This document shows, in pieces, positions 33,770 to 44,831 of a DNA stretch of 64,000 bases. The position numbers and the translations under genes were made by a program. How positions within the stretch are numbered: position 1 is the stretch's first letter; each line of letters opens with the position of its first letter. The stretch comes from Diphasiastrum complanatum (Eukaryota; Streptophyta; Lycopodiopsida; Lycopodiales; Lycopodiaceae): positions 37,136-101,135 of the forward strand of contig MU831843.1 of NCBI GenBank assembly GCA_029204225.1. Direction: 5' to 3'. The notes beneath the pieces are model-generated. The model had not been told where the DNA came from and ran no database searches. It was given only the letters and a program-made list of their open reading frames with translations.

Positions 33770-34960
33770 CATCTTTGTACAAGGTGTTTAAAAAAAGGTA
33801 TACAAACCTAATCATCGATGATAATTTGTAAAGCATATTTCGTACAGCATCGTTGAAACAACCTTGAATAGAAAGAGGAAGTATGAATTGCACATCTTTT
33901 GCCAATCATGCGATTTTAATCTACATAATTTTCCGTCTTTGGTAAATGATTTACATAAAGAATGTGCATAGCCTATTGGAGTCCTCATTTGTTTTATGAC
34001 GTATTTAACATGTGAGAGTTGCTCTTTTGTAAGAATCCGTGGCACATTAGGTAGAATTTCATCTCCACTTTCAGTGTATTGAATCCAATAGGGTCTATTC
34101 ATGTCAGCCGCTTGTAAATCTTTACGAGTTGCTAAGTTGTCTTTTATTCCAATGATGTAGTTCCATAGTGATTCACCAACATTTTTAACTATGTGCATTG
34201 GATCCAAAAGATGATTAATCAATAAAGCCTCCACAGGGTAATTTATGACAAATAGAAAATCTTTTCATATCGTCAATTGATTCATCCCATGAGGAATTGA
34301 CATCATGATGTTTAAGCCATTCATTATGCCATTATGCTACTCCCATGCATGAGGGTGGTGGTGTATAAGTTAACGGGTTCTCTCTTCACCCTCCAAAACA
34401 TCGCCTATTGAACGTTCAAAAAGGGTGATCAAATAGCAAGTATTTTCGATGATTTTCATAGACCTCTTTTTTTTAACATGTATGTGCTATGATGACTCTT
34501 CAAATGTGGCCCACAAATGTAACATGTGTTACCTCTTTTTTTTTAACATGTATGTGCTATGATGACTCTTCAAATGTGGCCCACAAATGTAACATGTGTT
34601 ATAGCCCGATGTAGTTAAACATGTATAGTTTATAAAACAAGTATGAGAAAAGCAAAGTCAAATGTACTTAAACCAAGATATCATATGATATAGCATCTCC
34701 TTGGATATTCATTGACTGATTCATATGATAGTATATACCCCTAAACATTCCCTTAAGTGGGATAGTCATGCATTCTCCTCATTGAAATTCCATGAACAAT
34801 AGAATTCCTTTTTTGTATAGGTCTCAAAATGTCATAAGCATGAATACCATTCCAAAGAATGCACAATTCTTCAACCAAAGGCGCAGGATACACATCCATG
34901 TTCTTGGCCTTCTACTTGCCTAGGATCAATGAAGCTAATAACAAGTGTCCGAGTTTTATA
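33770..34960 (-). pseudogene. CACTA (En/Spm-type) transposase relic, TNP2-like
   Basis: Read right to left. Near 34880-34750 a frame gives MDVYPAPLVEEL and WNGIHAYD. Near 34540 there is CYICGPHLKSHHS. At 34234-33812 an open frame contains LDPMHIVKNVGESLWNYI, LRTPIGYAHSL and LKSHDWQKM. A frameshift then leads into ILPLSIQGCF. This order (VY-PL-EL-LW-G-AYD, CP-CG, DPMHI-KN, LKSHDW, LP-A-RG) is that of plant CACTA transposase genes. Frameshifts and stops are frequent and no terminal inverted repeats were identified, so it is a dead fragment. Confidence 0.75.
34462..34600. repeat. 69-bp perfect tandem duplication
   Basis: ACCTC, a T-run, then AACATGTATGTGCTATGATG through to AACATGTGTT occurs twice in a row (34462-34530 and 34531-34600). 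The only difference seen is one T in the homopolymer. It duplicates the Cys-containing segment of the CACTA relic and must be recent compared with the decay around it. Confidence 0.9.
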
Positions 34961-35735
34961 CTCAACCATATAGGAATATTAATGTACAAATATGTATATC
35001 ATTTACTCTATTAACTTGAGTAGAGTCTTCATCGCTAGACTGATCTAAATATTTATCTCCTGGTGATAAACTGCATGTATGCACAAGTACAAACACAAAT
35101 AACATAAAATTAGTCACTTAACATAAACTTAGTCAATTTAGAAAAATATTTATTCTTATGACATTTTGATATTTGAATAATATGATTATTATATGTAGAT
35201 TTTTATACGTTGTGCACATTTGTTTGCATCTTGTTGCATATTATAGATGTATGTTTCACTTTTTTTTGTTTAGAAACTCTAATTTAAATATACAAAGCTT
35301 TGTAATTGATTTTCTTTTATCCTTCATTTCAATACCCTAAACCTTAGACGTCAATGTATTGTTTTATTGATAGGATTTTATTACTAGTATTTTTGAAGAA
35401 GCAATATATACTCTTCACGTTCTTGGTCCGATTGGTGTTTATATAGATTCAAAGTCTTACCTTTATATTAATTTCTATTTCTACATAATCTGTTTTATCT
35501 ACCATCCCCTCAGTCAGACTTGCTCTGGTTCCCCCCAGAACTTCTCTTGACTCGGATGTTATCGGTATTTTTTCTTCCTCATCAATCTCATAGCATTCTA
35601 TGAAATTGATCCATGATTCAGCAGGTCTAGCTAACTGCTCATCCCATCTCAAAAGGTGACCCCTATTGGACTGGCTGTGAGAATGCCTGAAAAAAATATC
35701 TGTTTGGTAGACCAATTTATAGCATCTGCTTGATA
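34961..35735. other. Non-coding stretch
   Basis: AT-rich on the left. The part at 35449-35735 is more balanced and has a 97-codon minus-strand frame with no recognised similarity. It ends at the breakpoint where the truncated copia begins. Confidence 0.35.
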
Positions 35736-36704
35736 TAACCATGGTCTATGATGTATTTATTTTGTCTAATGACACTTCTCTTCTGCACACTACTAAGAGT
35801 GATCTGTCAAAGGAATTTGACATGACTGATTTAGGAGCTGTCCATTCTTTGCTAGGAATTCACATTACTAGAAATAGACTTCAGAAGAAAATCTATCTTA
35901 GCCAGCAGGCATATCTAAAAGGCATTTAGAAAAATTTCATATGTTTGATTGTAAACAATTGATACCCCAATGGATCCAAGTATTGTATTGACCAAACCTA
36001 CTAGTGTTAATTCTGATAGTGAAGTACTCGACATAGCGTAGTACCCTTATCATTCACTAATAGGATCTTTGATGTATGCAATGCTATGTACTAGACTAGA
36101 TTTAGCATACACTATTAGCATGTTAAGTCAATTCATGTCTAATCCTAGGGTCTCTCATTGGAAAGCATTAAAGAGAGTGATGAGATATATTCAGAGAAGT
36201 TTAGATCACATTTTATGTTATGATGGAAATGCTATCGACCCACTCGTCCTGCGAGACTACTCCGACTCAGATTGGAGAGGAACAGTCTCTACCAGAAAAT
36301 CTACCTTCGGGTTCTGTTTCTATCTGGCAGGGGGCACCGATTTCGTGGAACTCAAGGAAGCAGAAATCAATTGCGCTTTCTTCGACAGAGGAAGAGTACA
36401 TTGCAGCATGTCAAGCTTCAAAAGAAGCTGTATGGATCAGGTTATTACTTCATGACTTGCATCACACTCAGTTCAATGCTGCCACCATTCTGTGTGCCAA
36501 CTTGAGCTTTATTTCACTGTCACTAAATCTCAGATTTTATGGCAAATCCGGGCACATAGAAATCCAATATCATTTCATTCGAAAGAAAGTTTCTCAGGGC
36601 AAGTCATCCTTCAATACTGCTCCACAACAGAAATGGTCGCAGACATCTTCACCAAAGCGCTTCCCAGGATCAAGCACCAGAAGTCCTTCCACCCTAAACC
36701 GTGA
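35736..36704 (+). pseudogene. Copia-B: 5'-truncated RT/RNase H of the Copia-A family
   Basis: The fragment begins inside the RT catalytic motif, which reads MVYD where intact copies have YVDD, so an Asp has changed to Tyr. It continues with EFDMTDLGAVHSLLGIHI, SQFMSNPRVSHWKALKRVM and, after a frameshift, RNase H (SIALSSTEEEYIAACQASK). The last part is frameshifted again before the family purine tract (36705-36717). Stops interrupt the frame near 35927. Everything upstream of the RT motif is missing, so the copy was truncated at about 35735. Confidence 0.85.
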
Positions 36705-36717
36705 CCTTAAGGGGGAC

Positions 36718-37908
36718 TTTTGGAAATTAAGCCCACAATTGTCTCCTTGGTGAAGCATAACTTAGACAACCAATTATTTGAAGAACGTCTACCACGGACT
36801 TCCGGCTGATCCCCAGCAAAGGGTAACCAATCCTGTCATAATTTCAGAGTTTAGATGTTAAGTTTAATAACTTGAAGTCATTGAAGACTTGGCCATCTTC
36901 AAGGACTTCCGCAAGCTTGCATTTAGAACAAGTCCGCAGAAATACATTACTTTCGAGATAGTCCGCAAAAATGAACTATGTTCGAGACAGTTTCGAGAGA
37001 GTTTCGCAAAATGTTTGCGAAAGTTTCACGACAATTTCGCGATAGTCCAAAAGTTCAACTATTTTTTTAACACACTCGACTTTCACGAAATGTTCGTGAC
37101 AGTTCAAAAGTTCAAATATTTTTTTAATACCTTCAACTTTGTTCGCGAAAAGTTTGCAAGAGAGAGAAAATTCCTGAAGGCCATCTATTTTTCATGTTGA
37201 ACTGTTTTAAAGACACATTCATCTTTTTAAGGGCACCTTCGCATTTTTAAGAGCACCTTCGTCTTTTTCGCAAAATCCCAAAGAGAGAGAAAAATGCCGA
37301 AGGTCATCTACTTTGAACGAGGAACGTTCCCAGCCACTTCCCAAATTTGCGAAGTGAGAGAATGCCACTTCCCTTATAAAGCGAAGTGAGAGAATTTGCA
37401 ACTCCCTCGTCCACGTCAACATTCCCTATGGGTTGACAGTACACACTATGTATAGTTGTCATAGAAGCCATATACTTCCAAGTACAACGGCTTACCTAAT
37501 TAGGTGACAATCATTTATTGTAGTTAATACATGGATGAAATCTATAAATAGATCATCCAAGCACAGATTGTTGGTTGCTCCGTCCATGAGATGCATTATT
37601 TGAGCCTCCCAATCACGCCGTCAATTTTGGTTGTACTTGCTATTTGTATTGTGCTTCAGTGTAATATAGCAGCAGCACGTTTTTATCTGTGTACAACTTA
37701 GATGAATGCATGTTGTGATTGAATGCACTTTCATTGCTGTTTGATCGCGCTTGTATACTCACCCTGATCACAGCACAGATGTCTACAACTCCTCAGTTTT
37801 TGATCAGACAATGGCCGTCTTCTGAGAAACTCGCGATATCATATTGCTCTTCCACTTATTTCAGAACTACACTTCACATTGAATCTGTCCTTCATTTTAT
37901 GCCCCACA
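36718..37908 (+). repeat. Copia-B 3' LTR
   Basis: It follows CCTTAAGGGGGAC and begins TTTTGGAAATTAAG; the expected TG has mutated to TT. It aligns along its length with Copia-A 1027-2325 in reverse orientation, including the CGAAGTGAGAGAATGCCACTT and GATCATCCAAGCACA blocks and the CTCCTCAGTTT block near its end. The right boundary is approximate. Confidence 0.75.
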
Positions 37909-40900
37909 ATAGTTTCAATCTACAGCATTGGTCTATCAGTTCAATGACCAAAATGCCTCTGCATTATGAATTGGGCCCTAGCTATCATGCCCACGATGGG
38001 ACCGATCTCAAATTAATATCTTGTAAGGAGGTTAATAGGCTTATCTTGACTTGTGAATTAATTATGATTGTGAGGGGTTGGTCCTCATGGTATGGAATCA
38101 AAACTAATGGTATAGAGGTCTAAACCTCATGATGGTGGCTTTATGGAGAACTAGTAGTGATTGGGTGATATGGCCCAATTAGGCTGCTAATGTGTTCCAG
38201 TGAGATGTCTCAGATCACTCCTAATTGGAGCCTTGGAGGGTATAAGTATACCCATAGGCCTCTCTAAGATGAGAGCTTGATTTGGTATATTGTTAGCTAC
38301 ATGCTACTAGTGAGATATTCTTCTATTGAGTCCTTGCCTTGGTCAATAGCTTGGGGGTTAAATCTTGATGATCTGGGTTGGGTGTTTACTTTGTTTCTCT
38401 TGAGTCAGAATCCTAGTCTTTGATCATTGAGAGTGGTCTTGAAATCAGTGAACATAGACATTTACACTTCCAAACACTATGCTGAAACATGAGTTGGGTG
38501 TGTGAACATGGATCACGATTGCAACCCCCTAGAATTATGTGCCTTACATCATCTCCTTCATGCTCCCACCTCACTCCATGGCACCATATGGCTACCAGGT
38601 TACTCATTTGTAGTGATTTATAGTATCATAAATAATGTTGTAATACTTAGGTTTTAAGTTTTTCTCCCATAAAACCCTAGTTATGAGGCTTCTCTTCTCA
38701 AACCTTGAAGTTTAGGCTGTAGCAGCCTTACTGGATTCACAAAAAAGCTTCTCTAAGGGTGACTAGTTTCTGTAAGACTGTCTCTACTGAGTACAAGCTA
38801 CATAATGAACAATCCGAACAGATTAACACTAATTGTCGTGGTTTATCATTGAAAAAATCAACAAATTTGACAGCTCATTCTTCAACCTTTTGGTTCTTTG
38901 AACTCAACACGAATTCATCTTTAGAAAACCATTTCTTTGCACCTCGCCAAGGGCTCTGGTACGATGTCAAGAACATTCACACGAGCATACTAAATATCAT
39001 AAGGAAATATCATGCACCATAGCTTGCAATTCAAGGAGTATATTACACACTGAACTCAAAAAGCCAACTTGTACAAATGAACTAGAAAAAGAGTACATAT
39101 AAACAATGATATTCTTTTGGAAGAATACTACTATATGTTGAAAATAGCTTTGTGTAAGCGAATGCAACAAATCAAAATATTGAGCAATTTCAGCAAATTG
39201 AGTTTTCAAATGTAGAGGTCTTCCTTCTCTGAGAGAGCTCTCTTCCCACATCTTACACTTATTAGATAGATTCAAATAAACTTCTAGCACAATTATCTCA
39301 CTTGATGGATTTTTCTAGTGCTTTAAATTTTTCAAGCATATAAAAAACACATTTTTTTCTTCCAGTACTTCGATATCATGCTCTCCATGATTAGGTGACG
39401 AGAGAAGGTGTAGAAGGCATAAAAGGTGTGGATGTGAGAAATTTGGTATGGCTCTACTCTAAGATCATTGAACCCTAAAAGACTTGCACAAGTACCCCCC
39501 TACCAAACCCTTCAGGAAGAAACCTTTCTTTTTCTTTTAACAGACTTGAATGGGCCCTAAATAGACCCTCAAAGAAATATAGGAAACTTAAAAACTTTTC
39601 AATGCCAAGTTAAGAACATTCAACTTTTGTCTTATTGCTTTCCCTTCTTTTACCCGAATGCAGCTTGCACTCCGCCAACTAGATCTATCCTCTCTCCAAT
39701 TCTAAATTGGAAACTACTCTCCATCTTTTTCTGCACTATAGGCTTTCTCTTTGTTTTGCAAGGCTACCAAGCTCTCAATATTCCAAATCTTGACATTGAT
39801 ACTTTGCTTCTAGGTAATAAGCGACAAAGAGATAACAATGCCTTCCTCTTTTGGTCCTAGTTAGCACACAATAATCTTTTTTTCTTAGGCAAAAAGCATA
39901 ATTGTGCCTATATAGAGACATATGAGACATGCTAGTATATAGACATATGAGACATGCTACTCATGTATTTGGACATGGGGGCTGTGAATTTTATTGGCCT
40001 CTCTGTGAAGTGTATTGTTCTTTTATGTAGCAAGTCTTTTTTACTCGCTCTATCATTTTGAACATGATTTACTTGGCCCTTACAAATCAAGGTCTACCAC
40101 CATGAGTGAACTTTCAAGATACATTGAACATCACACCTCCACTACATATCATTTGTACATTTTATTACTATTAAAATAAAATGACATCTTTGATTTATTT
40201 TAAACATCTCACCAATGATACCACTAAAACTTATTCTCAACGTTTCAATATAACACCAAAGTGTCACATGAATTCATCATAACCTCCTTCACAATCAATG
40301 ATGGAAAAGCTTGACATGTCCTTTTCCACCATGGCATTGGCACCACAACAAACTTCCTTGACCCAGTTCACATCAAATATAAAGTGCTTAGCATTTGAAT
40401 TATAACCAATTTCGTGTGTGGTTTAAATATTTAAAATGTGATAAAAATGAAACACAAACTAATTCATCACTTTGTGATAGCTCAACTGTCATGCTACAAT
40501 TATTTCATTATAGTACGACCAAAGGTATGACATTTATCTTCAACTCTTTCAATTTGGCAATGAGAAACTCGTATGTTTTCATGGTATTTTAAAAATGTAC
40601 CATCACAAAGAATATGAATGTAGAGGCCTAAAGTAATGATCAATCATCAAAAGACACACAAAGATAAACATTCCAAAGTGGCAAGTTTATAGTTTTGAAT
40701 ATAATACTACTGACTTTTGATTTAGAAACACAAGAAAATGCCTATCTAGACAATTTTTGTTGCCCCTTTTGAAGCCTTGCACATGCAATCACATATGCAT
40801 TGTGGTGTCAATGGCTCCAATCATCAATTAATGGACACCAAAATCAAAGCTTTTTTTTTTGGCAACTGATATTGTAGGGCAACTTGACAGGCTTTTTTCC

Positions 40901-42618
40901 TTCTTCCACTTGCAATTGTTTGATTTTTTTTAGCTAAGGCTCGGCTTCTTACCTTTTGGCATTAATCAATTGGTCCATCTGTCCACAACTATAGGAGAAA
41001 TTTTGCTTCATGTAGATGGGGTGTAACTTTAATTACAATACCTTGCTCTTGTTAAATCTCACCTTTAACTTGTTCATCTTTGTCATAATGGTAAAACACT
41101 TGTGGAGCAATAGGGTGTAGTCATAGAAAGAAGTCTCTATTGTAGGAAATCACCATGACAAGCCAAATCTTATGCTTAACTACCTTCCAACCTCAACTTT
41201 TGTCCCACAAATTTTTACAACTTTTATGAAATGTTTGAAAAAAGACAAAATATGAAGCAATGTTTAATAGGTGTAGTGATAGGTGCTTCATTAATCAAGT
41301 GCACAAGAAGATACACCTAAACCTCCAAGGGATAAATGGAAAAATCTCTTTTTTTTAATTACACTACTTATGCCAACTCCACTTTTTATATGCCACATCC
41401 ACATTGGTAACACAATAAAAATAAAACTATTATGATTGATATATGTATAACCAAATTATCAACATTTCAATATCATGCCCCTTCTTTTGGGTATATAAGA
41501 ATTCTCCTCACAAACAATGTGATGCATGAATACAACAAGAGGCTCAAAGATGTTTGAAGCACTTAGAATGGAGTATACAGCCACCATGCATGCCCTAAAG
41601 ATTCTATACTTTGTAGAATTTAGCATTAACTAAGAATGGATGTCCATGTTACAACTCATCAAATTACAGAGATGACATGCCTTGTTGGAGGAAAAAAGAG
41701 AAAATGAGTGAGTAGAGGGAACCTCAAGTAGTTCCACTTAAATAATGATGAGCTAAGAACAACTATTTGACTCTTGGAAAATGGACAAATGATGATTTTC
41801 TCAATCCAAGATTGAGAGAAGTTGAATTGAACAAGTTTGTGCGACATGTCTTATCTGTAAATCTACTCGTCATCGTCATCTCGACGTCCCCTCTGCATAT
41901 AAACAAACAAGACAATAATTAATACTTAGGGTTTAGGGTAGATACATTTTTTATATTTGCAATGAGCAAGAAGTTTATATGTTTCAAAAGAATTTACTCA
42001 TGGAGAATGACCCTCTCTCTTCAATTTATCGACTAATGCATCGTACAATTCCTTAAATGCAAAGTCATACTCCTCTTTAGTGGAAAGTTGTCCATAATTC
42101 GCCATCTATTGACACAATTTAGGTTTAAATTAGTTCAGGGTTGGAGCTCCCCTTGAAAATCAAGATGCATACAAAAAATGAAATGATTTGTCTAATATTT
42201 GAAGGACAAGCTATTAGAGTTTAGATTGAATCACCAAGCTTGCTTGCAAGCCCCACTTCCTACTTGATCCTAGTTTAGGATTGCTATTTCTTGCATCCTA
42301 ACTACAACTGTATCTCTTTGAAGCATTTACCTTTTTGGTGTTTTGGATTCAACTTTTACTATGTTCTAGTCATGTCATGAACACCATTAGGGTTTGGTGC
42401 CCCATCTCTATAAGATCATGATACCGAATCACGACAATGTCTTATCCATAGGTTCATATGTTTATTGATTTCTTTTGTGTCGAATTCCACTTCTTGTGAA
42501 AATTCTTCAAAAGATTATTAACAATCCACGATTTAGGCTCTGCAAATTGTTCGGCGCATTTTACAAACAACTTATCTCCAAAATAATGTTGGCATAAAGA
42601 ATAAAAAAACCTCCAGAC
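37909..42618. other. 4.7 kb without a recognised gene or element
   Basis: Mostly AT-rich. No reverse transcriptase, integrase or host-domain signature was recognised on either strand. A 35-codon minus-strand frame at about 42108-42001 (starting MANYGQLSTKEEYDF) is compositionally protein-like but unplaced. A minus-strand stretch at 40700-41200 gives weak, broken, transposase-like frames that I could not assign. Confidence 0.35.
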
Positions 42619-44042
42619 CAGTAGCTCAGAATAAACCAAGTGCACCCTTGATGGTGGTCACCAGAGCACAGAAGCAAAAAAAAAAAAAAACCAGTAGTAA
42701 ATCCAGTACCTGCTAATGTGAATGATATACCAACAACATCAAGAGTCTATCCAAATCTTAATACATAAAAACGAAGATATCAGAATATGAGGCAGTGGAT
42801 TAAACATCTGCAAGTAGAAGACGAGCTCGAAGCTACAAAAGCAACATCAGAAGTTCATTCTTCACCATTGCAGCCTCCAAGAAATTCACGTACAGATATG
42901 AATGATCAGTTACATCATCATGAAGAACCCTTCAAGATGACTGAATCAGAAGCACCGCAAACAGAACTGCTCATGAACATTTTGTCTAGCAAGATCAATA
43001 TTTCATTGGGAGAGTTCCTGAAGTTGGTGCCAAAAGCAAGAGAAGTCTTAGCGCAAAAGTTAGCTCAAGAAGAACCAGAAGTCCATCAGGAGCCACTTTT
43101 TTGTGCTGGATTTGAAGAATCTAACGAAGTACTCCATGTTGGAGCAAAGATCAAGCCTACATTTTTTGCTATTAAGCTTGCTGATCAAACGACAATTCGT
43201 CCACGAGGAATGGTTGAAGATATACCTATCAAAATTGTGGGAGTACAGTTTGTCATTACTTTCGTAGTGATAGACTTACCAAAAGCGCCAAATGTCTACC
43301 GAGTTTTATTGGGACGTCCATGGTTACGAGTTGCGCAAGTAATTCATAACTGGGGTACTGGAAAACTCACTTTTGAAAATCGTGAACGTGCAGCTGAAGT
43401 TGATCCTACAACTTGGACTATCAAACCAGTGGTTCAAAGAGAGGATGACGATTCATCAACAACAGATCACACTTGTGATAGACAAGAGAAAATTTTGGGA
43501 GTTCATTACGATTCTCAAATGGATACGGTCAATTGGAATGAAGCTCTTGCAACCATTGATTGTACAACAAGATATGTGTGTCAACAAGATAATCAATCAG
43601 ATTTGAGCGAGATTTTCTTATTAGATCAAACTTTGGACACACCAATCACATTTCCACTGAATGTGCTGAATGTAGCCTCGATATCAACGGAACCTATACC
43701 AGATCCGATTGAAGATGAACTCATCCCTGTGAGTCATGCCTTGACTTATGATGACAATGCTGAACTTACGGATGAGCAAATTCTAAATCATATGGATCCG
43801 ACTAGATTTGGAGTGCGTAATGTTCTTGATGAACCGACAGTAAAACCACCTAAAGCAGTTATATTGAAGGAAGACAAGATCATAGGATCAATGACGAAGA
43901 AACAAGCTAAGCAACATTATAATACGGTTCTGAAATGGTAAAATCCCCCTCGAAAGATTGATTCAAAGAAGGTGCCACCCTTACTGGATAAAGAAAAAGA
44001 AAAAGTTGAGGATGATTCTACAAGTCAAAATTCTAGTAAGAC
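42619..44042 (+). pseudogene. Gypsy G1, part 1: end of Gag and protease-region linker
   Basis: It starts at AGCTCAGAATAAACCAAGTG, a sequence that recurs in G2 at 53683, so G1 begins inside the gag-pol ORF with no LTR. The open frame 42787-43941 encodes a linker shared with G2 (WIKHLQ, SSKINISLGE, VYRVLLGRPWL, NWGTGK, DPTRFGVRNVLDEP). Where G2 has the protease motif VIDGSSGLN, G1 has unrelated sequence (around 43085-43145), so the protease active site has been lost. The frame meets a stop at 43939-43941 and continues to AAGAC (44038-44042), where Copia-D is inserted. Confidence 0.8.
44038..44042. repeat. Left target-site duplication of Copia-D (AAGAC)
   Basis: AAGAC precedes the Copia-D LTR here and follows the other LTR at 49438-49442. 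The uninterrupted G2 copy has AGAAGACATCATTATC at the corresponding place (about 59921), confirming the insertion site. Confidence 0.95.
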
Positions 44043-44831
44043 TGTCGCGGAAGCTTTTTTGTTTCGTGTTCGTCTTCTCTTTCTGATTCACGGACAATTT
44101 TTTGTCTTTGAATTTTCTTTTCATGCGAAAGCTTTTACAGGATCCCAGACACTCGATTACGCATCACAGAACATATTTTATTCTAGAAATCAAGAGACAC
44201 AGCAGAAGGCCAAGAGATAAATGAAATAGAGAGACTATATTGTCAGTTTGGTTCTAGAGCAAGATCGTCAGTGTCTTGCTCATTGGCGGATTGACTCTCT
44301 GCTCTTTCGCTGTGTTCTGCTCGTTGGCAGACTTCCATGCACAGCTATGGTATTTTTTCTTTCTTATTCTATTCGCTACGTCTCTCTCTGTTTCTTACAG
44401 ATCTCTGTAAAATTCTCATCACTTTTTTTTCTTTTTGTAATGATCCAGAGAGGATCGTTTATACCTCCACTATGTGGAGTTTACAAGATAGCTAAATGTA
44501 GAATCACAAGACTAGTTAACACCAATCAACTAGTTAGTTAGTCTCCGTCGTTGCTATTCGTTTCAGTTGGGCGTGAAGCCCGTTGAGCTGCCAGCTGGCA
44601 ACGCAAAAGATTTCTCTTTGTGTATTTTTGTTCTTTTCGTTTCTTTTTGTATTTTTCATTTTGCATCCATTTTGCGGTTTGCGGTCTCAGAGGTGTGTTT
44701 ATGATTCACGATTGATTCGCGAATCGTTCGTGCTTCGAGTCAAAGACATGGTGATTGTCGCGAATTATTCTCGTTCGACCTTTGTGTCTTGTTTGTGCTG
44801 CGACAAAGTTGCAGGAGCACCATTTCTGACA
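44043..44831 (-). repeat. Copia-D 3' LTR
   Basis: 789 bp. On the minus strand it starts TGTCAGAAATGGTG after a purine tract (AAGAGGGAG) and ends in TTCCGCGACA, matching the Copia-C LTR ends. It differs from 48657-49437 at scattered sites and small indels. Confidence 0.92.

Noticed and set aside
40700-41200. A possible PIF/Harbinger transposase on the minus strand
   Set aside because: Only a few residues (such as GAID) looked suggestive and the frames are too broken to support the call.
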